Below are positions 14,315 to 25,900 of a stretch of DNA of 64,000 bases, in pieces. The position numbers were made by a program, and so were the translations under genes. The notes under the pieces were generated by a model that made no database searches, was not told the DNA's origin, and worked only from the letters and a program-made list of their open reading frames with translations. The stretch spans positions 930,001 through 994,000 of the forward strand of contig JAPMOS010000004.1 in assembly GCA_027972325.1 (NCBI GenBank), given 5' to 3'. Each line of letters starts with the position of its first letter. Positions within the stretch are counted from its first letter, which is position 1. The DNA comes from Paratrimastix pyriformis. Taxonomy: Eukaryota; Preaxostyla; Paratrimastigidae.

Positions 14315-15498
14315 ATGATCCGCTCTTCTGGAAAATTGGCTCCACGCCGCCCAACCCCAGGAGCAAAGCCTGTTCATCGGGCGCCGCCTCAAATCCAACG
14401 AACGGAAGTACCGTATGCTCTTTGCCGATTTCCCACGGAAATCATTTCTGTTATCCTCCAGCAATACTCATCTCCCCACCACTTTTATTTGGCCCGACTT
14501 GTTTCCCAACAATGGGCCGACGCTGTTTCCGGGTGGCATTCTTTGGACCTCTCCGGCCCTGATGTGGCCTTGCGCGTCAACGATGGAATTCTTCGAACGC
14601 TCCTCCAAAAACTTCCTCGCCTTGTCCGCCTCAATTGTGCGGGCTGCTCTCGTCTCTCGGACTATGTTTGCCTATTCGTCGGACAGCATCTTGGCACGAG
14701 CCTTCGGCACCTGAACTTGAGATATTGCAACAAACTTGTTGGGCATGGGTTGATGCACCTCTCTCAGTACTGCCCCAACTTGGAGGAGCTGGATTTGTCC
14801 TTTGACGCGAAATTGGAGGAGTTCGCCCTTCGGGTTCTCCCCTTGGTCCGTTTGAAGAAGTGCTCCCTGGCGGGCGTGCTTCTTCTGAACTGTCTGTCTG
14901 CTGCTGGTCCCCTTGTCCTCATAAAGTTTGTGATCTCCCACTCACCCCAGCTGATGTTCTCGAATCGCTCGCTCCATCCATCGGGGCGTCTCTGGAGACG
15001 TTCGACCTCAGCCACACAAATGTCACGGGCCGGGTCCTGTCGACCCTCGCCCAGCACTGCCCCACCCTGCGACGTCTCGAGCTCCGGGGTTGTTTGCGGC
15101 TCGATGATGCTGGCATCCAGACCATGAAGACACCCTGGCCCTCCCTTGAAGATCTCAATTTGGCGCAATGCGACAAACTCGTGGACAGCTCGTTGGAACA
15201 CATTGCCCAAATGCTCCCGGGGTTGGGCTCGCTGACCCTCGATGGATGTGTACGATTGGGCGATGCATCCCTCCGAGCTCTCGGACTTTATTGCCGTCGT
15301 CTCGTTCAGCTCTCGCTCCGATATCTGCCGCTCGTCACAGATGAGGGGATTGATGCTGCCGGGAGGGAATTCAGGATTTTACATTTGGATGGGTGTACAC
15401 GTGTGACTGATGGAGTTCTCCAAAAGGTCTGCAACTGTGGATTCACTTCCGATATGACTCTCTTCCACAACAGCTGGGAGCGGCATCGCCAGCATTGA
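14315..15498 (+). CDS. F-box/leucine-rich repeat protein
   Basis: Two exons with a 44-nt intron at 14907-14950 (GTCCCC...CAG). The N-terminal F-box reads FPTEIISVILQQY...YLARLVSQQWADAV. It is followed by about ten AMN1-type cysteine-containing LRRs such as LRHLNLRYCNKLVGHGL, LRRLELRGCLRLDDAGI, LEDLNLAQCDKLVDSSL, LGSLTLDGCVRLGDASL and FRILHLDGCTRVTDGVL, ending at TGA 15498. This is the FBXL layout of a substrate adaptor for SCF ubiquitin ligases; the LRR arc would bind the substrate. The start at ATG 14315 leaves only 15 bp to the oppositely oriented DUF1761 start codon. Confidence 0.85.
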
Positions 15499-15701
15499 GC
15501 CTTGTGACTGTGCTCCTTTGTCCGCAGGTGACAACGAGCGGAATTGAGGCCCTCCACGAGAGTAGGCCCACAGTGAATGCCCAAAGGAGCCACAACCAGA
15601 CCTGTTGATGAACAGATTTGAAATGGCGGCGGTTTCCTCTACAACCGCGGAAGATCACGCAAAGAGAGTTCGAGTCATCACTTGAGTTTTCTCCTCACGT
15701 C
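15499..15701. other. Short intergenic stretch upstream of TMEM181
   Basis: About 200 bp between two plus-strand genes, holding the 3' end of the F-box/LRR gene and the 5' leader of the TMEM181 gene. An in-frame upstream ATG at 15618 could extend the TMEM181 product by 28 basic residues. I see no clear promoter motif. Confidence 0.5.
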
Positions 15702-18226
15702 ATGGACACCCGTCCTTCCGCACCGCATTATATCGAAACATGCAGCCGAATTGGGATCACTTTTGTCTTTTTTGCTTGGTTGGTCGTTCTGGTTGCCTCA
15801 TTCCTGATCGGGCTCCTCCCTCCTATCATGAGCTCCGTGAGTATGGTTTCGGCATGGGGATGCCCTGATGGTACTACTTCTTATAACCCGACTTCTTGCA
15901 CTGGTGTTGATCTCGCCACGGTTCGCCATCATTTTTCCAATTTGCAAGCTCGGCCCTCACATTTTGGTCTCATCAGGGTGCATCTCTTGCGATGACTTAT
16001 CCTTCCACTGGTGAGCTCGTCCCGGAAAACCAGGCGACCCGCGTCTACGCGAGCATCCAAAATAAGGTTCGACCTGATTCCCATCTTCCTGATCGGTTTT
16101 GTCCGGCAATTAGATGGGTGCCACCTTTGGTGTTTCTCGCATTTTCACCATCACTGTTTCTGCTGTCGGCCACGGTGCCGGCGGTCTGATTACCCCCTCG
16201 GACGAGGAGAAGCAGTACACGGGCACCCACACCCGGACCGTGACCTGCTCCGTGGGGAACTCCTACTGCAACAACCTCCTCATCTTCGTCGAGGAGGCCT
16301 TTGCCAAGACCTGGGATCTCAACGTGACTGTCTGTCTCGAGGACCCCCTCATCCTCCCCTCCTGCCCTCACCCCCGTGGTTATCCCCCCCCACTCACCCC
16401 CGTGGTTCTTCCCGGCTGACCCCCCGACTCGTTCTCTTCGGCACGTAGTTCGCCCGGACGGACGCAGTGGCGGGCGAGCCTGATTGGTCGGCATGTCCCC
16501 CTCCCTCCCTCCCCTCCCTCCCTCCTCGCTCAAATCCCTCGCCCCCCTTTCGGACGGCTCGCGCTCACCGCTCCCTCCCACACCCCCACCGCGTTCCACC
16601 ACCATCACCCTCCTCCTCCAGGATGGGCGATGTGCGCTTCGTCTGGGTGTCGACCAACCCCGGCTTCACCAGCTACCAGCTGGGCTTCCGGTACGTGCTG
16701 ATGGCCATCTCCCTCATTGCCCTGGTCGTCTTCTGCATCGTCATGTGCCGCATCCCCGGCCACAAGCACGCTGACCAGAAGTGGGTCATCGGTCCGGCAT
16801 GCCCGCCCACCCGCCATGCGCTCTCCCCACCACACGAGGATGTGGCCTGGGGGGGAGGGGGGGGAGAGAGAGAGGAGTCCCTGAGATCGATCTCAACTGA
16901 TTTCGAATTGGGATTTGGGGTTGGCGGCCGCGACCAGGTCTTCTGATTGCGGTTGTGCTGCTGGACAACCCGCTGATCGCCCTGCGCCTCCTGACCGCCG
17001 GCTGGTCCGCGCGTCCCCATGCTCCCCATGCCCCTCTGGTCACCCCCTCTGGTCACCCCCTCTGGTCCCCATGCCCCCCCCCCCCCCCCCATCTCACTCC
17101 GCCTCTGGGTTTGGGGCTGTTCGCGGGGGGCGTAGGTTCTGGGGCTTTGTCGACTCGATCTTCGGGGCCACCTGCCTGGCCATGTTCATGATGCACCTCA
17201 TCGTCCTCTTCGGGGTCCGACACGCAGCTGCCCCCTCAGACAGGCCCCCCCCCCCTCATATGACGCACCTTCTTGACACCCCCCCTGGTCTCTCCTTGTC
17301 CATGTCGTTTTCACGGACGCATGGTTTCATCACCAATGAGCGATTTTTCCGTCATTTTTTCTCTTGTCTTGACATGGCACTCACTTTCTTGACCCTTGTC
17401 CATGTCGTTTTTTTTTTCTTTACGGACGCAGGGTTTCATCACCAACAAGCGCAGCTTCCTGCAGTTCTACCTGCCCCGGCTGGTCGTCGTGGGCATCTTC
17501 TGGGCCGTCTACGTGGCCACCCTGTCCATCCTGCAGTTCCGCGATCCCACCTCGTCCTACTCGGAGACGCCCGCCCTCATCCCGCTCAACATCGTCGCCC
17601 TGGTCTTCTTCCGTCTGTCGCCCGATCCGCATCATCATCATCATCCAATCATCATCATCCAATCATCATCACCATCCAATCATCATCACCATCCAATCAT
17701 CATCACCATCATCATCCAATCATCATCATCATCCAATCATCATCATCATCCAATCATCATCATCATCCAATCATCATAACAATCATCATCACAATCATCA
17801 TCACAATCATCATCACAATCATCATCACAATCATCATCACAATCATCATCACAATCATCATCACAATCATCATCACAATCATCATCACAATCATCACCAC
17901 AATCACCATGACAATCATCATCAACAATCATCATCTCATCAACAATCATCATCGGCACATTGTCATCATCACCGTCACGGGTTGACCGCGTTTCTTCCTT
18001 CTCATATCTTCCTCTCTCTCGTTGCTGTTGCTGCTGCCTCTGGGCAGTCATGTGGGCCCTGTGGTACCTGTACACCCTCGCCCGGGTGCTTGTGACCTGC
18101 AAGAAGGACCACGCCCGCCAGCAGCGCAAGATTAAGGTCCGCTCTCGCACGCACACCGCCCCCATTCACTCGTGTCTGCGTTCGATTTTTTTCCGACGAG
18201 TCATCGGCATTTCGTGTTGGTCACAC

Positions 18227-18270
<44 letters not shown>

Positions 18271-19609
18271 GTTCGTGAGCTGTGCGTCATTGGAGAAGCC
18301 ACCCCACCCCAATTTTGACCGCCTCATCCGCATATGTATATATGGCGACGCATTAGGCTCATGCACCACACAATCACCACCGCCCCCAAGATCCTCACAC
18401 AGGCGTCTGTCCTCCCTCTGTCTTTGCGCAGGGCCGCTACCTGATCTTGGTGATCTTCGTCAACGTCGTGGTGTGCGTCTTCGTGGTGGGCAACGTGATC
18501 ATCTTCTTCATGCCCATCAGCCTCACCCAGGCCTCCTACCTGACCCTCTACACCCTCGGTCCGTCCCATCCCACCCACCCCCGTGTGCCTCTTCGTCTGT
18601 GTCTGCGCCGGATAGACCTCGCGTATTGCGCTGTGTCTGACTGGTGTTGGCGGGGGGGGGGGGGGGGGCTATCTGCATGGGTGTGGCGGCCTGGGTCCAA
18701 TATTGACATAATTGTGTGTGTGGGTCTGCGTCTTTAACAACTGTCCCCACCCCACCCCGCAGTGAACGCGTACGCCTGGGTGATGGCCATCTTCATGGCC
18801 CCCTCGAAGGGCGAGGTCAAGACGAGCACCACCTGGAAGAGCGTCCAGAACCCCAAGCGCAACCTGCAGCAGCAGCACCCAGGCATCCCCTCCGGTCCGC
18901 CCGCCACCACCCACCGCTGCCACCCACCACCACTGCCACCGCCACCGCCAACCACCGAACTGCCAACCGCCAACCACCCAATAATCAACCACCACCCACG
19001 CGCGCCCCCACCGGCACCCCATAACATACAACGCGCAACACCCATTCCTCGGCCGCCCCGACACTGCGCCCTTCAGAGCTGCATATGGCATTCAGACAGT
19101 CAACACACATCATCACACAATGCTCACCCGAACCCCCCCCCCCCCCCCCCCGGGTCTGGTCTGGGCCGGTCCCCTCAGCGGGCGAGCTCTCGGAGCTCGA
19201 GGCCGAGGCGGGCCACGGCAGCGGCGAGTATGGCCAGATGGGCGCCTCCGCCAATGTCGCCCTGGGCGAACCCGTGGGTCCGTCCGCTGGCTGTCCCGGG
19301 GGAGGGGGTGGTGAATGCATCGAGGGGATTTACCCCGATATGTGGCGGTTTGCGGCGGTTTGCGGCGGTTTGCGGCGGTTTGCGTGGTGGGTGACAAATG
19401 CATCCGGGGTGACAATGAATCCGGGGGGGTCCACGTTCGGCTGTTTCCACGTCAGCATTCCTTGCTGCCTCGGCTCATCCCTCGCTCTCCGTCCATTTGC
19501 AGTGAGCATGCCCGACCCGGCGGCCCCCGCGCCTGCCCCCGTCCCCACGGCCACGGCCACCACCACCGCCACGTCCCCCGTCGCCCCCGATGAGGACGAC
19601 GGCTTCTAA
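15702..19609 (+). CDS. TMEM181: TMEM181-like seven-helix membrane protein
   Basis: Orthologue of TMEM181, a Wntless-like protein with a GOLD-like luminal domain before its membrane bundle. Exons: 15702-15836 (first helix, FVFFAWLVVLVASFLIGLLP), 15977-16066, 16114 to about 16329 (luminal domain with Cys pair, VTCSVGNSYCNN), 16622-16798 (VWVSTNPGFTSYQLGFRY then a helix), about 16940-16998 (LLIAVVLLDNPLIALRLL, matching the DP-containing helix of TMEM181), about 17140-17215, 17432-17616 (FLQFYLPRLVVVGIFWAVY, matching the FYLPK motif), 18049-18138, 18433-18560, 18763-18892 (NAYAWVMAIFMAPSKGEV, matching YLYTLAFVYSPSK), about 19168-19277, and 19501-19609 with the acidic end DEDDGF. Donors are mostly GTCCGN. 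The junction between the third and fourth exons does not close in frame as I placed it. Confidence 0.8.
17630..17960. repeat. (ATC)n and CATCCAATCAT-type repeat
   Basis: ATC-rich repeats pass into CATCCAATCAT units and then a 12-bp ACAATCATCATC array. The region fills a TMEM181 intron. Confidence 0.9.
18229..18268. repeat. 40-base C homopolymer
   Basis: The longest pure C run in the window, in a TMEM181 intron. Its complement could form G-quadruplex structures. Confidence 0.95.
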
Positions 19610-20132
19610 ACGACCTCCACCCCCTGCCCGCCCTGTCCCTGCTGCTCCCGGGGCGAGATGGGGCGAGATGGCTGATGTGTGCTGATGATGATGATGATGG
19701 TGTATGGCGCTTTGGCACCCTTTTTGTGCGTTTCTGTTGGGGCTTTTTGATGCTCTCCGCCCGAGACATTCCGACCTGACCTGGTGGCTATCCCCTCACA
19801 CCCTGCTGACTTGCTGCCTTTTTTTTGTGGTCGACCATTGTCCCTCCCCCGCCCCAATAACTTTCCCCTTCTCTCCCCCCCCTTTTTCATCCCCCCTCTT
19901 GCCCCTTGTGGGGGTGGCTGGGCCCAACTTTGTGTGTCGCTTTGTGGACGAAATGAGATGGGGGGTCCGTCGGGCCCGTTGAAAAGGAGGCTGGTGTGAG
20001 CGCCCAAGATCAATCGGATATGCTTTTTCTCGATGGCCGGTTGCCATAGGGTCGGCGACAGACAGCGTTAAGACCCACCCCTGATGAGAACGCCGGCTTC
20101 GAAAGTTCTTGCTTTTGCTTCAAAACACGAGA
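19610..20132. other. Intergenic region after TMEM181
   Basis: No coding frame with recognisable content. It holds T- and C-rich stretches (about 19800-19900) that would fit the 3' end of the TMEM181 transcript, and the upstream region of the six-exon membrane gene. No confident poly(A) signal or promoter was seen apart from a CCAATAA-like stretch near 19855. Confidence 0.45.
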
Positions 20133-21772
20133 ATGAAGAGAATTGCCACCCTTCTCCCGGTCATTGCGTTGGGTGACAGACGCACGTCAACGGCCTGCAT
20201 GAATTCTTCAACCAACAAGTCGACAATCCCGACCGCCCCACGACGAAAACATGAAAGGAATGAACTCCCAACGCCGTTCAACTGTTGGCTCTGCCACTTC
20301 TGGCTCGACCTCCATGTGGGCATCATCGGGACTGCCACCCTGAGTGCGCCGTGGCTTGAGTCTCGGTCTTTGATTGCATATACCACCACCCACTAACTGC
20401 CTTTTATTCGTGTTGATTCTCTCTATCGATCTGATACATCATCTCAGACTCTCCGGACCTCTGGCTCGTCTCTGGACGGCCATCACAGCATTTCCGACCT
20501 TGTTGGTATTTCTTCTCACCCGTGCAGTCCTCCTGATCCTGCCTGCCCTCGTCATTGGTGCTTTCTGCGGCCTGCCCGCACGTCCGTGTCGCGCCGACCC
20601 AGGGACTGGGAGATGGCCTTCAACACCACGGATCGAGCCGCACTCACTTTCTTCTTATTTCTCATGACACCTCCCCCCGCAGCCCTGACCCTGGCCCCAG
20701 CCGCGCCCCACCATGCCTGGGTTGAGCCCGCTATTCAGTTCATCTGCGACCTGTGGGGCGTGACCCCCGGCACCTCCCTCACGCGCCCCGCCATGATCGC
20801 TGGTCGGTCTTCCGTGCGCACCCATCCCTGTCTCGCCATCGGGGGGGGGGGGGGGGGGGGGGGATCGTGGATATTTCTGTTGATGAGGCAACCTTCTTCG
20901 TCCCAACGACGCCACCCCCGGCCACACGCACCATCGTTTCATCCCGTGACTGCTCACCCTCTTCTGTACTGGCAGCGGCCGTGACCCAGTACTTCTGCGC
21001 GGGCCTGGTCATCTTCCTCAGCGTCCTGGCCTGCCTGCTGCCCAGCCTTGTCGTGTGGCGGATCGTCTGGGAGGTGACCCCGTGGGCGGGCCACGGCGAC
21101 TACCGCAAGTTCCTCTACGCGCTCTTCGCCTTTACGTGCACCTCGCTCTGCGGCGCACTGGTCTGCTGCCCCCAGTGGTCGCAAATCGATGAGGGTGAAT
21201 CTCCCCGGCGGGGGAGTCACAGATGGAATGGCGAGACACACACCGACACACACCGACACAATCACGCACCCAGACGTACCTGCCTCTTCCCCCCCCCCCC
21301 CCCCCCCCGTTCCTCTTCTCTCTCGGTATGTCTTGACACACACACGCACACACACCGCCTCTTCCGCCGGTTGCAGTGGTGGATGCGTCCCGTGCGGTAC
21401 CTGCCTCTGGAAGTGGTCGGCTTCGATGTGGCCGCCATGCACCTCTTCGCGCCCCTCTGGTCCGTTCGGCCACGCGGGGGACTACCTGGGGGTAACATCC
21501 ACCTGGGGGTCACATCCACCTGTGGGGGTAGCATCCACCGGGGGTAACATCCACCGGGGGTAACATCCACCGGGGGGTAACATCCACCGGGGGTAACATC
21601 CACCGGGACCTCCCACCACCCCTCCGGGCCCAGGTGCGTTGCGAGCTTCCTCTGGCTGGTCGCTGTTGCCCTCACGGAGTTCGCCCTGCTGCGCGCCGTC
21701 TTCCGGCGTCTGCCCGCCCTCGGGCGGTCCCTCGCCTCGATCCTCAAGCCCTGCCGCGTCAAGACCCACTGA
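20133..21772 (+). CDS. Six-exon polytopic membrane protein, partial paralogue of the giant 22-41 kb gene
   Basis: No known family recognised. Six exons read well: 20133-20343, 20448-20581, 20683-20802, 20976-21160, 21377-21459 and 21634-21772 (TGA). It has several hydrophobic helices (PTLLVFLLTRAVLLILPALV; AGLVIFLSVLACLLPSLVVW; ASFLWLVAVALTEFALL). Every exon has a counterpart in the C-terminal part of the minus-strand giant gene: FICDLWGVTPGTSL in exon 3 is shared exactly, AVTQYFCAGL against TVTQYACGGL, LEVVGFDVAAMHL against LEVIGFDPTALRF, and exon limits fall at the same residues. It lacks the long N-terminal half of the large gene and its final exon. It is convergent with that gene. ATG 20133 is the first in frame, but the N-terminus is poorly matched and may be wrong. 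Confidence 0.7.
21480..21612. repeat. Minisatellite of GGGTAACATCCACCGG type
   Basis: About seven imperfect 16-19 bp copies in the last intron of the six-exon membrane gene. Confidence 0.85.
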
Positions 21773-22560
21773 GCGAAGGGCGGGGTGATTCACCCGCCCC
21801 CCTGCTGCCGGTTGGTGGATGTTCTGACCTGAGGACGAACCATGCGATGGTGATGGGAGGCGCTCTTTGCCTCCGCCCGCCGACCACTCCCCCCCTGACG
21901 GATGTTTTTGTGTGATGATGCGTCTGAATACGAGGGGCGCGTCAAGACGTGGGAATCGGTAGGGGAACCGGATCATGGGGAGGTGGACCTGCCTGACCCC
22001 CTTCGTCCAGGGGTCCAGAGGGCGAGGACCGAACTTGACCAAGGACGTGACGCCGCGGACCTGTCAGACGTTCATTTCTCTGGTCCCTGAAAGAGATGGG
22101 AGTTTTCCAGAAACCGGGACCTCCCTCGGCGTCCCATAATGTGTTCGCGGCTGTTCGTACCTCATGAGGACCGGTGCTGGCGGTCAGGCTAAGACCGGCC
22201 CGCAGTATTTCCGCCACTCGAACATGAATTGTTGCAGAAACTTCACAAGGTCGGGAGGAGCAGCATTCTCTCTTCAGCCACACCCACGCCACCCACCTGG
22301 CTCTCACCAAGCTTGGTCGATGATAATACTTCTGATCGGGGGGTGGTTTGTGTCTTGTCCTCCGTTCAACCCTTTGTAAATCAGCGAGCAGCGGCATCCG
22401 ACTTTCGTTTTCGAACGGGGCTCGCATCCCACCAAACGAGAATGGTGGTGGGGAGGGAGGGAGGGCACCGCAAACACAAATACCGGGGAAAAAAAAACAT
22501 TATCAACAGACATCATCACCACCACCCAGATCATCATCATCCAACCATCATCGTGCCTCC
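21773..22560. other. Convergent intergenic region
   Basis: Lies between the stop codons of the two convergent paralogous membrane genes. Open frames on both strands here do not look like protein. It presumably carries both 3' untranslated regions and ends in an ATC-rich stretch at about 22500-22560. Confidence 0.45.
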
Positions 22561-22952
22561 TCATTTGTCGCCCCAGCTCTGGGAGATGACCTCCCAGCCA
22601 CGAGAGAGCAGGGCACCCGAGAGGACGACGGGCACGGGGAGCAGGGCCCAGTCCCGGGCGCACCACCACCAGACGGCCATAGGCCAGAACATCCAGGCGA
22701 GCACAATCGGGATGTGGATCAGCTGGCCGATGAGGCCCAGACGGGAGCAGATCTGGGGGGGGGGGTTGGAGAAGGGCAAGTGAGGCAGGCACCAATCAAC
22801 CAATCAATTCCCATCGTCATCGCCATCGCCATCGCCATCGCCATCATCACCATCGCCATCGCCATCGCCATCGCCATCATCATCAACATACCTCATCGCC
22901 ATCATCATCATCATCCAATCATCATCCTCATCAACATACCTCATCACCCTCC

Positions 22953-22993
<41 letters not shown>

Positions 22994-25900
22994 ATCATCA
23001 TCATCATCATCATCATCATCACCACCACCACCACCACCACCACCACCACCACCACCACCACCACCACCACCACCACCACCACCACCACCACCATCATCAT
23101 CACCATCATCATCATCATTCAATCATCATTCAATCATCATCCAATCATCACCCAATCATCACCCTCCAATCATCATCCTCATCCTCATCCTCATCCTCAT
23201 CATCATCTTCAGGCTAGCGGGACCCAAGAGGGGTTTGGGCAGAGGGCTGACAGGGGGTGTCAGTCGAAAATGGCACGCGGCCAGAGAAAGGCCGCACTCG
23301 CCCACCCCCGACCCCCCGCCTCGACGCACAGCCCCGCGCGCCACCCGCGCCACCCCGACGGACCCGCGTGGCGCCAGCCAGGATGCGCCGGTAGATCTTG
23401 TGCGAGAATGTGAACATGGTCCGGAAGAGCTTCAGCGGGCGCACGAAGAGCCACTGCAGGCACTCGGCCAGGAAGGGCAGCCGGCGCCCGATGCACTCGA
23501 GTGTCACCAGCAGCATGAAGAAGACCCCCAGCATCCACAGGTAGGTCGCGAGGAACCTGGGTGTTTGTGGGGAGGACAGAGAAGTGGGGCGTGGGGCAGC
23601 GGTTTCAGCATCAGGGTGGTGGATGGAGGTGGATGCGGTTGGGGATGGATGGTATCCCCCCCGCGCGACTTTCCCATGAGGCGTATCATGAGGTGGGGTG
23701 GCGGATCAGACCAAATGAGGGTGAAACGCAGGGCGGTCGGGTCGAAGCCGATCACCTCCAGCGCCAGCCGCCACAGAGGCCGCACCACAACCTGTGAACA
23801 GTCGGCCGACGGACGAGAAAATGATGAGGATTTGGATTGTGACGGATTGTGTGTCAGATTGTGTGTCGGATTGCGTGTCAGATTGTGTTGTGTCGAATTG
23901 TGTCGGATTGTGTTGTGTCGGATTGTGTCGGATTGTGTGGTCGGAACAAGGCGCTAATCGGCGGCCATGCGGTGGCGTGCCAATCAATGGGGGGTGCCGC
24001 CTGCCTGCAAGACGGACGTAGACCAGGAAGAGCCCGGTGCCGATGGCGCCGATGAACGAGAAGAAGGTCTGCAGCCACCGGGGGACCAGCTCCCAGAGGA
24101 GCACCCAGGCGGCCAGGACGGGCACCACCAGGGCCACGGCAAGCAGCAGGACTGCCAGGCCGCCGCAGGCGTATTGGGTCACGGTCGCTGGTGAGGCGAG
24201 GAGAGAAGGGAAGGCGACGGGGATGGGATGAGGAAGGATTGGGGGAGAACGCGGGGTGAAGATTGTTCGCCGTCCCGGTCATCAACACCAACACCAACAA
24301 TGAACATCCTCAGAGCATCAGCAGCATCCAATCGTCGTCATCATCATCCCAATCGTCCTCATCCTCTCATCCTCATCATGCAGATCGCCACCACCATCAC
24401 CTGTCCACGCAGTACAACCATCAAGTCATAACCGTATGTCCCCGCCGCACAGAACACACCCCGGCCCCCCCAACCACTCCCTCCTCCTCACCTCCCCACG
24501 GACCAGCGATCATGGCGGGGCGCATGAGGGACGTGCCGGGCGTCACGCCCCACAGGTCGCAGATGAAGCGAATCACGGGCTCCACCCAGGCACGGTGTGG
24601 TGCGGCGGGGGCCAGGGTCAGGGCTGTGTGGGGCGAGGGAGAGTGATGATGATGATTGGATGATGATGATTGGATGATGATGATTGGATGATGATGATTG
24701 GATGATGATGATTGGATGATGATGATTGGATGATGATGATTGGATGATGATGATTGGATGATGATGATTGGATGATGCTGCGGGAATGTTAACGCATGCT
24801 GGGTTCGGCCAAGGATGATTGGATGATGATGCTTGGAAGATGATTGGTGGGGTTCGGCCAAGCCAACAGACGTGCGGGCAGGCCCCAGAAGGCGCCGAAG
24901 AGGAGCGAGGGCAGCACGAGGGCCGCCGTGTGGGTTGCGGCGAGCGTCACCGCGTAGGGGATGGTCACAAGGGCCGTCCAGGAGCGCGCCACCCGGCGAA
25001 GGAACCCGGAAAACCTGAGGGTGTGCGGAAAGGGAGACGGGACACACGTGCGTATGTGTTCCCATCCCGCCATTTTGAGTTTCCGACCCCCGGGCCCCAA
25101 TTTTTCGTGTTTTCCGGTGGTGGATGCGAGGCGAAAGGTTGGCACGTCCTTCCGTGGGCGGCACAGAAACCACGGGACTCAAAAAGTTTGGGGTGATGAT
25201 GAAAACGAGAGAGGGCGGCAGACGCTGAGACGTCAAAAAAAAAAAAATATTGACTGACCGTGACTCGAACCAGGGTGCACCCAGGGTGCCCACCCAGAGG
25301 ATGGCCAGCTGGAGGCACAGCCACACATCGATCAGCCCGCAGATGCACAGGGGAGGCAGCTGGCAGATGGCCGTGGACGAGTAGGTGCCCAGACTGGTCC
25401 AGTGGAAGAGCTGCGACAACCGGCGGTCGGCCGTGACGGCGTAGGACTGCCGTGCGGTGTGGAGGTGGTGTGTGTGTGGAGCAAAGGGACTGAGCAATCG
25501 AGCGGACACGGGGATCGGAGCAACAGCGGAGCGAACTTTGGGACAGACAACAAGAATCGACGACGACTCGCATCAAAAAAATTGATCTCAAAAAAGAATC
25601 GAAGACAAAAAGCGCAGGCGGTGTGGTCCCGAGGCATCATTCATTCATTGGGATGAACCGGGCGCACGGGAGGTTTGCCAGCATCCAGAGCATCACCCCC
25701 CCCCCCCCCCCCCCCCCCCCCCCCATCAGCATCCAATCATCAGCATCCAATCATCACAGCACACAAACAGACCACCCCAAACAGCCACAACCGCGAGGAG
25801 ACAGAGCCACACAAGATCAAAAACAACAACAACAACAGACGGACGTTGAATATGGGGCAACCGGCTGCTTGGAAGAGCCCATCAAACCGCTTCTGGATCT

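Noticed and set aside
21942-22427. 161-residue minus-strand open frame between the convergent genes
   Set aside because: No hydrophobic, domain or composition signal, and it overlaps frames on the other strand. Likely 3' untranslated sequence.
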